64,000 nt of DNA from Opitutaceae bacterium (lineage in GTDB: Bacteria; Verrucomicrobiota; Verrucomicrobiia; Opitutales; Opitutaceae), in contig JANQRT010000039.1 in assembly GCA_028284385.1 (NCBI GenBank), positions 31,346-95,345 on the forward strand. Reading direction: 5' to 3'. Of the stretch, positions 43,829 to 52,729 are shown piece by piece (positions within the stretch are counted from its first letter, which is position 1; every line of letters begins with the position of its first letter). Below the pieces are notes generated by a model. It had not been told where the DNA came from, ran no database searches, and was given only the letters and a program-made list of their open reading frames with translations. The translations under genes and the position numbers were made by a program.

Positions 43829-45475
43829 ATGAAAGACGCCATTATTTTCGGAGGAGGACTGGCCGGCTGCCTTCTGGCTGAAGAATTGCTAGAGGCCGGC
43901 AAGAATATCGTTCTCGTCGATGATCCAAGGAAATCCCGCTGCTCGCAGGTAGCAGCAGGCCTCATCAATCCCATTGCCGGCAGCAGACTGAACCTAGCCT
44001 GGATGGCGGATTCGATTATCCCGTACTCGATTCGCCACTACAATAAGCTCTCAGAAAAACTTGGATCTCAGTTTTTTTATCCCCGAAAGCTGATAAGGCT
44101 TTTTTCGAACGAAGAGGAACGGGGGATTTTCAATACGAAAACAGGAGATCCGTCCTATGCCAAATGGACTGAGCCCGTTGAGGATACGCATGTTGTAGCG
44201 AACATCAATGAACGAGCGGACAATGGCTTTTCAGTCAAGCATGCAGGTTATGTGGATACACCCAGTCTGCTAAGCCATCTCAAGGCCCATATTGCCGAGA
44301 GAGCGGAAATGAAAGAAAAGCCATTTCAATATGAGGAGATTTCGATTCACGATGACTACATCGAATGGTCTGGAATAAAGGCGAAACATGCGATATTTTG
44401 CGAAGGCCACTTAGCCACACGAAACCCTTGGTTTTCGCATTATCCGTTTAAACCTGCTCAGGGGGTCATTGGTAGAATTAGCACGAATATCGATTTTTCG
44501 GATACGATTATCATTAAACGCTACTTCCTTATTCCCAGGCATGATGGCGTGATCTACGTGGGCGCTACCTACAGCTGGGACAACTTCGATGACTCTCCCG
44601 ACGAAGAGGGGATTGCCGAACTCGAAGATTTCCTGCACTCCCACCTAGGCTCGGATTGGCATTGGGACACGCTCGACGCCGGCATACGTCCTGCGACAGC
44701 GGGAGGAATGCCCATTGTCGGGAGGCATCCAGACCATGAATGTTTGATAGCCTTTAACGGTTTCGGAAGCAAGGGCTGCATGCAAATTCCCTTTCTTGCC
44801 AACCAAATTACTAAACACTTATGGGGAGATGTAAACCTTCCCAAGGAAGCGGATCTCGCGCGGTTCGAAAAGAAGAGGCCAACAACAAGATGGAAGGCAA
44901 CCGATTTCGCTCGAGACAGGGTTCTTGAAATCGTCAAAGAGGGAGATGTTGTTTGCGACGCTACCTGCGGCAACGGCCATGACACCCTTTGGCTTGCTGA
45001 AGCCGTCGGAGCGGCAGGACATGTTCACGCATTCGATATTCAATCCCAGGCTATAGAGATTACCGCTGATCGACTGCGAGAAGCGAATCTACTTGGCAGA
45101 GTAAGCTTTTCTCTTAATGGCCATGAACATCTCGTAAAATCGATCCCCACATCAGACCATGGCGAGATCAAGGCAGTCGTATTCAATCTTGGATACTTGC
45201 CGAGGAGTGACAAGAGCGTCTCGACTCGATCGGAAACGACTCTTGAAGCGCTAAACGCAAGCCTGTTTGTCCTGAAGCCAGGCGGTATTCTATCCGTTGT
45301 TCTCTACTATGGACATCGAGGAGGAGCCGAAGAGGCGGAATGCGTTGAGCGTTGGAGAAAAAACCTGGATCCAAAGGTTTACAGCACTGATCACATTCGA
45401 AATCCAAATCCTAGCCTCAACTCGCCAAGTGTTATTCTAGTCCGCAAGCTAGACGAAGCCGCGCAACCAAACTAG
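43829..45475 (+). CDS. FAD-dependent oxidase fused to MnmM (YtqB)-type methyltransferase; probable MnmC analogue
   Basis: 548 residues in two domains. Residues 1-340 form a DAO-type FAD oxidoreductase: IIFGGGLAGCLLAEELLEAG for dinucleotide binding, QVAAGLINPIAGSRL, and GIRPATAGGMPIVGRHP near the FAD C-terminus. Residues 350-548 form a class I SAM methyltransferase of the YtqB/MnmM family: CDATCGNGHDT (377-386), AFDIQSQAIE, FNLGYLPRSDK (452-462), LKPGG and YYGHRGG. In E. coli, MnmC joins an unrelated methyltransferase (N-terminal) to such an oxidase (C-terminal) and makes mnm5U from cmnm5U in tRNA. Here the order is reversed and the methyltransferase is of the Gram-positive type. Function inferred from both families. 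Confidence 0.85.
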   Translation: MKDAIIFGGGLAGCLLAEELLEAGKNIVLVDDPRKSRCSQVAAGLINPIAGSRLNLAWMADSIIPYSIRHYNKLSEKLGSQFFYPRKLIRLFSNEEERGIFNTKTGDPSYAKWTEPVEDTHVVANINERADNGFSVKHAGYVDTPSLLSHLKAHIAERAEMKEKPFQYEEISIHDDYIEWSGIKAKHAIFCEGHLATRNPWFSHYPFKPAQGVIGRISTNIDFSDTIIIKRYFLIPRHDGVIYVGATYSWDNFDDSPDEEGIAELEDFLHSHLGSDWHWDTLDAGIRPATAGGMPIVGRHPDHECLIAFNGFGSKGCMQIPFLANQITKHLWGDVNLPKEADLARFEKKRPTTRWKATDFARDRVLEIVKEGDVVCDATCGNGHDTLWLAEAVGAAGHVHAFDIQSQAIEITADRLREANLLGRVSFSLNGHEHLVKSIPTSDHGEIKAVVFNLGYLPRSDKSVSTRSETTLEALNASLFVLKPGGILSVVLYYGHRGGAEEAECVERWRKNLDPKVYSTDHIRNPNPSLNSPSVILVRKLDEAAQPN

Positions 45476-45479
45476 CGTG

Positions 45480-45953
45480 CTAACGAGTAAGCGAAGTGAT
45501 TTCGTCAGCCGCCTCAGGAAACCGTTTTCGTAGCTCCTCGCGATTCCCCAGTTCGAAACCCTCCCACTGGAATTCCGGAGCGACCGCCGCTCCGATAAGC
45601 GTGTATCCAAAAGTCCCATCAAGCGGACTTCCTCCAAACCAGCAGCCCTTCTCGAAGGCGATTTGCAGTCTTTGACCTTCAACAACCTGCGGACCAAGGA
45701 CGATACGTTGAATACTTCCATCTGTTTCCAGTTTTAGAATACCAAAAGGATCTCCTGCTTGATAAAAGAAAACTTCATCGGCATCCAGGCGGTGCAAAGT
45801 GGAGAATTGAGAACTCGTAAACAGAGCATGGATCACGCTAAATGTCGCTCTCGAACTATTTTCTTTGACACCAGTAAAGGTTCGCCGAAACCAGCCTCCC
45901 TCTCCAGGCAAGGGCTCGAGAGACAGTCGTTCTACCCAGTCATGAGCAGTCAT
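45480..45953 (-). CDS. DUF985 cupin-fold protein
   Basis: About 157 residues from the ATG at 45953, which overlaps the PolB stop as ATGA; a longer in-frame start at 46022 would overlap by 73 bp. The cupin pattern is HALFTSSQFSTLHRLDADEVFFYQAGDP with His and Glu ligands, then GCWFGGSPLDGTFGYTLIGAAVAPEFQWEGFELG, typical of PF06172. The family is structurally known but functionally undefined. Translation is probably coupled to polB, though a biochemical link is not evident. Confidence 0.85.
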   Translation of the reverse strand: MTAHDWVERLSLEPLPGEGGWFRRTFTGVKENSSRATFSVIHALFTSSQFSTLHRLDADEVFFYQAGDPFGILKLETDGSIQRIVLGPQVVEGQRLQIAFEKGCWFGGSPLDGTFGYTLIGAAVAPEFQWEGFELGNREELRKRFPEAADEITSLTR

Positions 45954-48154
45954 CCGAACAACTGGCCCTGAGCCGGATTTTCCTGCAGCTTTGGATGGAA
46001 GCTTACGTATCGCTTTCGCCAATCGTTGAGCTTCTTGACGTAGTACGCAGGATCATAGGGAGCATTGGTCGGATCGTAGTTGTCAACCGGATGCGCCCGC
46101 TGCCAATCGGATGTCACTCCTTTGGATTTCGGTCCGATGTAATACGAAACCCGATCGCCCATACGAAGATCTCCACCCAATTTTAGCGCGATTTCCGCCG
46201 ATGCTCGACGCGGCTTGCCGCCAGACTCGATTTTCTTCCGGTATGCTTCGGGATTCTGGCTGAGAATCTCGGACTTTGCTACGTTATGGATTTCAATAGC
46301 TCCATCTTCGATCAACCGCTCGTATTCATTCGCCAATTCCGAGGGATCTTCCGAACTTTCTCCAAGAAGAAATTTTATTAGCGCCTCGTTGAGCCTCTTC
46401 AAATATGGCTCGATTCCTCGGGAGCGAAGAGCGGAACCTCTAATGATTACTTTTTCGCCATCGTATAGGGCATAGTTTTTCGCTTTGTAGCAAAACATGG
46501 ATACGAATTTCCCATCGTACTCTAATTCGATTCCCTGGGGCAGAATGGATTGAGCCTCCTCGAGCAACCCATCGGGATTCTCGAAATGCTCAGGGGACGC
46601 GACGTAGATTCCGTCCGTGTCCGCTTCAAGAGGTTTACACTCTTTAGCCTCGAAAAAGGCAATCAGATCCTGCAAGAGCTCTCTTCCCTTGGCTGTCACT
46701 TCCGCGGCCAATTCAGCATCGCCGAATCGAGCGCCGGAAAAGCCGAGGTATCCATAAAATGAATTTATGAGAATCTTGAAGTTCGACTGACGAGCCGTGT
46801 ACTCCGCTGCTTCTTGAGAATCTTTCGATTCGTTAGCCAGTTTCTTGTACTTCAAGCGGTATTCCCTGAGGCTCTTGAGCATAGGAATGAAAACCCCCTC
46901 AGTGTCCGATTTAGGATTCCTATTAAGAAGAAGCAACAAACTTGGATAGAGAGAAGCGACATCGAAATGGAGGACGTCTTTGAATACGCCTTGCTCAAAG
47001 CTGGCCGTATAGCCGCCAGCGAAAGCGCTGGTCTCGCCAATCCCTGGGCAGGACGCTTTGCGATGGTAGTATTCTTCCTGGAAGACAAGGTCTACCTTAC
47101 TAGCGGTCCCACGCAAACAAGCTTCCTGGAGCAGAGTCGGAAAGGCCTTCGCCTGCTCGAAATAGGTTGGCAGGAGCCGATCTGAAATCCCTTTGGTCTC
47201 CTTCAAATCGTCTGCCAGGTAACCGAGAAAACGTTCTCTATCTTCATCAAACATTTCCTGGATCTTCGATCCTTCGATATAGACGCGATCACCGCCGTCC
47301 TGGGGCGTGACTCCCATATATCGAGCCACATCCTTTAATCCATACGAAAGCAGTTCCCTTCTGGTGATATCGTAGATCTGAGCAAGTAGATAGGTATCCA
47401 CAATTGCGCGACCTGGAATATCGCAACGAGGATAGTCAATCCATCGTTCAGCAACTCGAAGGCGGCTGTTTCTAAAAGCAGCTACTTGATCGAAGCGGCC
47501 CCACACGCAGCGGATGCCAAGCTTCTTCGCTCTTATGCGCAAGTAGTCCAGATCGAATTTGAAAATGTTATGACCCTCAATGACATCAGGATCCATTTTC
47601 TTGATACAAGAGTTAAGCTGCTTGAAGAGATATCTCTCCGAATCGTCGCTTCGGTCCTCCAATACCAGAAGCTCTACTTGCTCGCCACAGCTCAGGCCAA
47701 TGGCAAGAACACGATCCTCAGGACGTTTCGCATCGCTAAAGCCTCCGGGCGCCGAGCAAGCGGTCTCGATGTCCAGCTGCATCCGACGTAGGCCGGAGAA
47801 AGCCATCTCTCCGTAGAGCCTACTTCTGGATTGCATCAAATACTGATGTTCGAGTTGCGGTATCCAATCTATGGAGCCTTCACGTCGATGCTCCTTAATG
47901 AAATCCTGATAAGCAGCAATGTCATCGAAAGAAATAAGCCGATTAAAGGCTCCCTCCCCCGAAAGCGTCTCGACATGTGTCGATTTCTCAGGGGCCTGCC
48001 TCCCCTTTCCTTCCATCGCCCAGATGAAGGGCTTGAAGTCGCTGGTCTCTATTTCTCTAGGACCCTCACTGCCTCGATCCCAAGCTATATGGGCAAGCCC
48101 TTTGGAGTCGATCCATAGACCTGCCAATGATGGCTGGGAGGCCGATGAAGTCAT
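45950..48154 (-). CDS. Family B DNA polymerase
   Basis: 734 residues. The exonuclease domain has LDIET (Asp128 and Glu130), GHNIFKFDLDYL (about 195-205) and YLADDLKET (about 312-320). The polymerase domain has motif A DVASLYPSLL (Asp398), motif B NFKILINSFYGYLG and motif C ADTDGIYV (Asp512 and Asp514). All catalytic acids are present, so it should be proofreading-competent. The C-terminus QGQLFG fits the bacterial beta-clamp binding pattern Q-x-x-L-F. Bacterial PolB enzymes such as Pol II act in repair and translesion synthesis. It overlaps the cupin gene by 4 bp. Confidence 0.93.
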   Translation of the reverse strand: MTSSASQPSLAGLWIDSKGLAHIAWDRGSEGPREIETSDFKPFIWAMEGKGRQAPEKSTHVETLSGEGAFNRLISFDDIAAYQDFIKEHRREGSIDWIPQLEHQYLMQSRSRLYGEMAFSGLRRMQLDIETACSAPGGFSDAKRPEDRVLAIGLSCGEQVELLVLEDRSDDSERYLFKQLNSCIKKMDPDVIEGHNIFKFDLDYLRIRAKKLGIRCVWGRFDQVAAFRNSRLRVAERWIDYPRCDIPGRAIVDTYLLAQIYDITRRELLSYGLKDVARYMGVTPQDGGDRVYIEGSKIQEMFDEDRERFLGYLADDLKETKGISDRLLPTYFEQAKAFPTLLQEACLRGTASKVDLVFQEEYYHRKASCPGIGETSAFAGGYTASFEQGVFKDVLHFDVASLYPSLLLLLNRNPKSDTEGVFIPMLKSLREYRLKYKKLANESKDSQEAAEYTARQSNFKILINSFYGYLGFSGARFGDAELAAEVTAKGRELLQDLIAFFEAKECKPLEADTDGIYVASPEHFENPDGLLEEAQSILPQGIELEYDGKFVSMFCYKAKNYALYDGEKVIIRGSALRSRGIEPYLKRLNEALIKFLLGESSEDPSELANEYERLIEDGAIEIHNVAKSEILSQNPEAYRKKIESGGKPRRASAEIALKLGGDLRMGDRVSYYIGPKSKGVTSDWQRAHPVDNYDPTNAPYDPAYYVKKLNDWRKRYVSFHPKLQENPAQGQLFG

Positions 48155-48156
48155 TT

Positions 48157-48510
48157 TTAAAACGGCCTAAGGTAGACCATATAGAGAGCTACCGCGACGA
48201 GTAGGATAACCCCGCTAACGACAAACGACTTCGACTTGCGGTAGGCCATGCCTGCCATCCCCGAAAGCAAAAGCCAAGCGACGATCTTAACGATCACCCA
48301 CCCTTGAAGCCATCCCTTTCCAGGAAATGAGCTGTAGAGTTTCGTAACCAGAGCCGACCCGGCGACCAAGGCCAGAAGAGCGAAAACGCCAGTCACTATC
48401 ATCATTTTTCGCTTGGTGTGCTTCTGTGGATTGGCCGCCACATAAAGCGTAAATCCCGTTAGCATGATTATCGAAAAGACATGCAAAAACTGGTAGATAA
48501 GAGGATTCAT
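48157..48510 (-). CDS. Small four-helix membrane protein
   Basis: 117 residues with four transmembrane segments (about 5-24, 35-56, 68-87 and 93-112). The His in LYQFLHVF-like position of helix 1 and small residues in helix packing resemble SirB2/CopD-like membrane proteins, but the family is not certain. It lies 2 bp upstream of polB on the same strand, so the message may be shared. The role is unknown. Confidence 0.65.
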   Translation of the reverse strand: MNPLIYQFLHVFSIIMLTGFTLYVAANPQKHTKRKMMIVTGVFALLALVAGSALVTKLYSSFPGKGWLQGWVIVKIVAWLLLSGMAGMAYRKSKSFVVSGVILLVAVALYMVYLRPF

Positions 48511-48865
48511 ATTCCAGTCTTCTACTCAAGTAGGCATGGGAGAGCAACGGTAATTTACCAGCTGCCAATGATGGCGAGGCGACAGCCAAACATTGTCCCC
48601 AAAATCCTCAAAAACGGGAGAAGAATCCGCGCGTCCCATCCTTGCGCCGTGCGCCGAAAGGGCTCCTAGTCCTATGTATGCTCAAGTGGGCGCCTTCCTG
48701 ACAAATTCTGCTTTCCGGTTTACGGCTAAGCATCGTCGGCCATTCTTGGCTCCCGTGAAAATAAAGTAGGCAAAGAGCTATGTATCAACACCTCGTACGC
48801 GACAGGACGCGCGATTCCAAAAACCTTAATTCCAGCCCAAAGTCGGTCAATAGGAATGCTCTCGA
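48511..48865. other. 355-bp gap between two minus-strand genes
   Basis: No convincing gene or known RNA. A minus-strand frame at 48726-48926 overlaps the 3' end of the next gene in another frame and shows no family features. There is no tRNA, SRP RNA, tmRNA or RNase P signature that I can recognise. Confidence 0.35.
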
Positions 48866-49363
48866 CTAGTCTGATTTGACATTTTTTCGACTCCTCCAAA
48901 GCGGAAGCAAGCCTCGAGCTAACCAAATGGCCATCAAAGTGTTAGCTATCGAAAAAGTATACAGATAAGGCCATTGGATGGACAGGAAAATTCGAGGGAG
49001 AAAAGCGACAGCCACGCATGCCGCAAGGACGAACCTATCGCTCCATCTCCAAATACCGGCGATAGCGAAAAAGTAGATTGCGTTTGCCGTCCAAAGAATC
49101 CCGAAAACATAGGAGGCGACTTGAAATTTGGGCAACAGGGAGGCCTTATCCAGTGATTTGCCTAACGCGTGCATCGTCGCAAACAGATCTTGATTGAAAA
49201 GAATGAAGAACGAAATCAAGGCCAGGCAGAGAGGCAGCGAAACCGGCAAGGCTTTATCGCCAAGGGGTATTTTGGCCGCCAAGGCGCAACCCGACGAACA
49301 GAAGCTTCTGCCCTGAACAGCTTGCTTGCCGCAAATACGGCACTCAGTTTTCTCCGTCGTCAT
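48866..49363 (-). CDS. Zinc-ribbon membrane protein of unknown function
   Basis: About 165 residues from MTTEKTECRICG; the longer in-frame start at 49468 lies inside the preceding gene. The N-terminus has two Cys pairs (CRICGKQAVQGRSFCSSGC), a MYND/treble-clef-like zinc site. Four hydrophobic helices follow, and a basic tail ends in RSRKNVKSD. It overlaps the end of the DUF2017 gene by 20 bp, so clpS, DUF2017 and this gene are probably one operon. A role in protein turnover at the membrane is possible by context only. Confidence 0.65.
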   Translation of the reverse strand: MTTEKTECRICGKQAVQGRSFCSSGCALAAKIPLGDKALPVSLPLCLALISFFILFNQDLFATMHALGKSLDKASLLPKFQVASYVFGILWTANAIYFFAIAGIWRWSDRFVLAACVAVAFLPRIFLSIQWPYLYTFSIANTLMAIWLARGLLPLWRSRKNVKSD

Positions 49364-49820
49364 TCTCGAAAAGACCGCGATCGATCTGGGAGATCGCCAA
49401 CTCCTGCAGGCTGGCGAAAAGCATATAGGCGCCATAGCCAATCCGCTCATCGTTATCCAGATTTTCAATACTGATTTCGCCCAACTCCAGCTCGCGATCA
49501 GACACCTTCCTAAGCGACGTCTGTCTCAATTTCAGCCTGATGGCGGAACATGCCCTTATGACCGTATCCACATGTTCAATAGCCAGAACTGCTCTTCCCG
49601 TCTCCCGAAACTCCGATCCAAACAAGGACCTAATCGTATCCATTTCGCCACGCTGGCTTTCGAGAAGATCGGATTTCCAGAAACCCTCTAGCAACTCGTC
49701 CTCTTCGGGCAGATCTTCGGCCACTACCAATTCGTCCTGTAGGGAATCCAAGATCGGCTCGATGTGGTCCAGCAGCGGTTGAACCGATTCCAAATCCAAT
49801 CGAATTTCAATCGGCTTCAT
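49344..49820 (-). CDS. DUF2017 family protein (ClpS neighbour)
   Basis: About 158 residues from MKPIEIRLD, chosen because it overlaps the clpS stop by 14 bp. The protein is acidic and helical, with EPILDSLQDELVVAEDLPEED and the C-terminal YGAYMLFASLQELAISQIDR. In Actinobacteria DUF2017 genes typically sit directly after clpS, and the same order is seen here, supporting the assignment and a role in ClpS-linked proteolysis. No catalytic motif is visible. Confidence 0.72.
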   Translation of the reverse strand: MKPIEIRLDLESVQPLLDHIEPILDSLQDELVVAEDLPEEDELLEGFWKSDLLESQRGEMDTIRSLFGSEFRETGRAVLAIEHVDTVIRACSAIRLKLRQTSLRKVSDRELELGEISIENLDNDERIGYGAYMLFASLQELAISQIDRGLFENDDGEN

Positions 49821-50103
49821 GCTTCTGTAGTATCGCATTCAAATGCCATTCTTGAAGTTGGTACACATAGGTCTCAGCCTTTTCCCTTCCACCTGTCCAT
49901 ACCACAGAACGTCCTTGCTCATGGACTTCCATCATATGCTTTTCAGCCATTTGCTGATCCATTCCGAACACCTTTTTGAATACCATCGTAACATATGACA
50001 TCAGATTGACCGGATCATTGAGAACCACTACATGCCAAAGATCCGAAAGCTCTACCGACTCGTCGGATTTCGTTTCCGGCAATGCCACTTCGCTAGATAC
50101 CAT
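49807..50103 (-). CDS. clpS: ATP-dependent Clp protease adaptor ClpS
   Basis: 98 residues. The core is WHVVVLNDPVNLMSYVTMVFKKVFG, with the NDPVN variant seen in actinobacterial ClpS rather than NDDYTP, followed by AEKHMMEVHEQGRSVVWTGGREKAE. It delivers N-end-rule substrates to ClpAP or ClpCP. The N-terminal tail of about 20 residues is flexible and acidic. It lies 9 bp downstream of proS on the same strand and overlaps DUF2017. Confidence 0.92.
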   Translation of the reverse strand: MVSSEVALPETKSDESVELSDLWHVVVLNDPVNLMSYVTMVFKKVFGMDQQMAEKHMMEVHEQGRSVVWTGGREKAETYVYQLQEWHLNAILQKHEAD

Positions 50104-50112
50104 CGCGATTAA

Positions 50113-51882
50113 TCAAGCCTCCCGGTTTTCTCGTACCAAGTTCCTAATGACGTCTTCCGCCTCGCCAAGGGGAATCTCGCTCTTGTCGCTTTCATGCCGC
50201 CATTTCAGTTCGACTATTCCGTTCTTCAAGCCTCTTCCCCCAATCGTCACTCGAAGCGGAATGCCAACGAGATCGGCATCCTTGAATTTCACTCCCGGAC
50301 GGTCCGATCGATCATCGATAAGCACGGAAGCCCCCTCTTCTTCGGCGGATCTTCCTACCGAATGGGCAAGATCGACAGCTTCCTGCATATCAGGATCGAG
50401 AAGCGTAATGAGAATCTGATACGGAGCGACACGCCAGGGCCAAATGATTCCATTTTCATCATGGCCTTGCTCAATGATAGCCTGCAGTGTACGAGAAATT
50501 CCAATACCATAGCAGCCCATCACCGCATCGCGAGTCTGCTTTTGATCGTCATGAAAATGAGCGCCAAACTTTTCGCTTTGGCTGAACTTGTCCCCAAGCT
50601 TAAAAATATGCCCTACCTCGATTGCTTTCTGAATCTCCAGTGGCTTGCCCGACTTTGGGCAAGGTTCCCCTGCCTTCACCCTCCGCAAGTCAGCATAGCG
50701 ATCTATGTCCAGATCGCGGGCAACATTGACGTTTCGGAAATGGTAGCCGTCCTCGTTCGCCCCTGTAACGCCGTTTCCAACAAGACGGATGGCGTGGTCT
50801 CCATAGATTCCATCGAGGTCCCCCCTTTCTTTAATGGTTCCCTTCACTACGCCCAGGCTTCCCGGCTTCGCTCCCATCGCGGCTTCAATTTCCTGCGGCG
50901 TCGCCGGCCTGGTAACGTCGTATCCAAGAGCTCCTAGTTTGGCTTCCTCCAGATCGTCGCAACCGCGCAAGACAACGGCAAATAGTTTATCGTCTCCTGA
51001 ATAGAGGAGCGTTTTGTACTGCGTATCCGCAGGGTGATTGTAGGGCGCTGCTTCCAGAGCGGCAATCGTCGTAATACCGGGCGTCGCAAACTTCTCAATA
51101 TCGCCAACAGGCTCGGCGTCCGCCAGGTCTTTCGGCACCAATCCACTCGTGGCCTTTTCCACATTGGCAGCGTATCCACTTTCTTGGCAAAAGACGACAT
51201 CGTCGTCTCCGACTTCGGCAGGAACCATATACTCGTGCGAAAAATCTCCACCCATAATTCCCGTGTCCGCTTCAACCGAAATGAATTTCAATCCGCACAT
51301 CGAGAAGAAGCGATCGTAAGCCTGAGCCATGCGATGATAGGTTGCGGAAGCGGCTTCGTCGGATTCGTCAAAACTATAGCCGTCCTTCATCAGAAACTCG
51401 CGAGCCCTCATAAGCCCATAGCGAGGCCGAATCTCGTTTCTGAACTTCGTCTGGATCTGATAGAAAGTCTTCCCCATATCTCGATAGCTGGAGACTTCGG
51501 ATCCAATTAGGGGGGTGATAATTTCTTCATGCGTCGGCCCCAAGACGTATTGCGGTTCTTCAGGGGCTTTCGATTCCGCGCCAGCCCCGAAGACGGAGAA
51601 CATCACTTCACGCGCCGCATTCCAACGAGGGCCACGGACCCAGGGTTCTGCAGGAAGAATTCCGGGCATCAGAAGCTCGATCGCTCCCGCCTCGTTCATC
51701 GCTTCCCTGCACGCGGTTGCCACGTTCTCGAGCACCCGCTTTCCCAAGGGGAGATAGGCGTACAATCCACTCCCGATCCGTCTGACAAGGCCCGCTCTGA
51801 GCAAGAGCTTGTGCGATTCGATCTCGGCCTCGGCAGGGCTTTCCTTCAGCGTCGGAATGTAAGTCTTGCTCCAGTAATGCAT
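50113..51882 (-). CDS. proS: Prolyl-tRNA synthetase (bacterial type)
   Basis: 589 residues, class II synthetase with the editing (INS) insertion of the bacterial form. Motif 1 region GLVRRIGSGLYAYLPLGKRV, motif 2 FRNEIRPRYGLMRAREFLMKDGYSF and motif 3 GCYGIGISRTLQAI are intact. The insertion spans about residues 225-400, and a C-terminal anticodon-binding domain follows (YQILITLLDPD). It attaches proline to tRNA-Pro. It heads a likely operon with clpS, DUF2017 and the zinc-ribbon membrane protein. Confidence 0.98.
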   Translation of the reverse strand: MHYWSKTYIPTLKESPAEAEIESHKLLLRAGLVRRIGSGLYAYLPLGKRVLENVATACREAMNEAGAIELLMPGILPAEPWVRGPRWNAAREVMFSVFGAGAESKAPEEPQYVLGPTHEEIITPLIGSEVSSYRDMGKTFYQIQTKFRNEIRPRYGLMRAREFLMKDGYSFDESDEAASATYHRMAQAYDRFFSMCGLKFISVEADTGIMGGDFSHEYMVPAEVGDDDVVFCQESGYAANVEKATSGLVPKDLADAEPVGDIEKFATPGITTIAALEAAPYNHPADTQYKTLLYSGDDKLFAVVLRGCDDLEEAKLGALGYDVTRPATPQEIEAAMGAKPGSLGVVKGTIKERGDLDGIYGDHAIRLVGNGVTGANEDGYHFRNVNVARDLDIDRYADLRRVKAGEPCPKSGKPLEIQKAIEVGHIFKLGDKFSQSEKFGAHFHDDQKQTRDAVMGCYGIGISRTLQAIIEQGHDENGIIWPWRVAPYQILITLLDPDMQEAVDLAHSVGRSAEEEGASVLIDDRSDRPGVKFKDADLVGIPLRVTIGGRGLKNGIVELKWRHESDKSEIPLGEAEDVIRNLVRENREA

Positions 51883-51995
51883 GGCGAAAACCCAATCAAA
51901 TGGCCTGGCTGCTTTCTCCGCGCAACGAGAAAATGCCTACGCGAATACCGGTTCAGGCTTTAACTTGAGACGAAATCGCTTTGGTCTGGCGGATA

Positions 51996-52664
51996 ATGGA
52001 AAAGGACGATCAAATCGGTAAAACCCCTCAGAGCGCTTCTCTCGAAAAGAAGCCATGGCCAATGTGGCCCTTCGTCCTTTCGGTGGTCATCTTCATTGTT
52101 GGCTACACCTGGGTTCAGTTCGAATTCCGCAAAACAGGTCCTACCAACCAGCCTTATCAAGATTTGCTGAGTCGGCAAAAGGCGGTCGTCGAAAAGAACA
52201 TGTACGACTGGTACAGCCTTAAGGCGGAACACGCTGCGGAAGATAAAACGCTTTCCTCAAAGGGCATTCAGATCAGGGCAGCCGATGGACCGCTCGAGAA
52301 TTTTCTACCCCAACAGCTAGTCTATTACATAGCGAGTCGCCCCATCCTAGTAGAGCGTATTGAAAACGTTGGGAAGGAAGATGAGATAAGTAGAGGAGCG
52401 CCCTATCACCTAAGATTGAGCCTCCCGGATGGAATGGGAGACGACAGGCGTTTCAAGCTTTCCGCATTCTACAAGGAAGGAGAGCTTCACTTGCTGGCCC
52501 AGCTCCTGGTCAAGGAAAGAAAGGACGCGGACGACTTGATAAACGAGAATCTCGTTCCCGCATCCTTTTCGATACCAACCGAGCCTATCGAATCGGAATC
52601 CGTGGCAGTGAAGCTTTACACCAAGGGGAAGATCAGAGAGTGGACAGTTCCAGTAAATCCCTAG
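51996..52664 (+). CDS. Single-pass membrane protein of unknown function
   Basis: About 222 residues from MEKDDQIGK; an upstream in-frame ATG at 51981 adds five. One transmembrane helix (about residues 22-42, WPFVLSVVIFIVGYTWVQF) is followed by a mainly soluble domain of about 180 residues with no known motif. It is probably anchored with the domain outside the cytoplasm. It lies 65 bp upstream of argA on the same strand and is divergent from proS. The role is unknown. Confidence 0.6.
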   Translation: MEKDDQIGKTPQSASLEKKPWPMWPFVLSVVIFIVGYTWVQFEFRKTGPTNQPYQDLLSRQKAVVEKNMYDWYSLKAEHAAEDKTLSSKGIQIRAADGPLENFLPQQLVYYIASRPILVERIENVGKEDEISRGAPYHLRLSLPDGMGDDRRFKLSAFYKEGELHLLAQLLVKERKDADDLINENLVPASFSIPTEPIESESVAVKLYTKGKIREWTVPVNP

Positions 52665-52729
52665 GGAGCAAAGCGATACAGGTCTTGCATACTCGTTGAA
52701 TCCTCTTTTGATACTGAGCCGATCTCCTC

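Noticed and set aside
48726..48926. 66-codon minus-strand frame
   Set aside because: It overlaps the zinc-ribbon membrane protein gene in another frame and shows no recognisable features.
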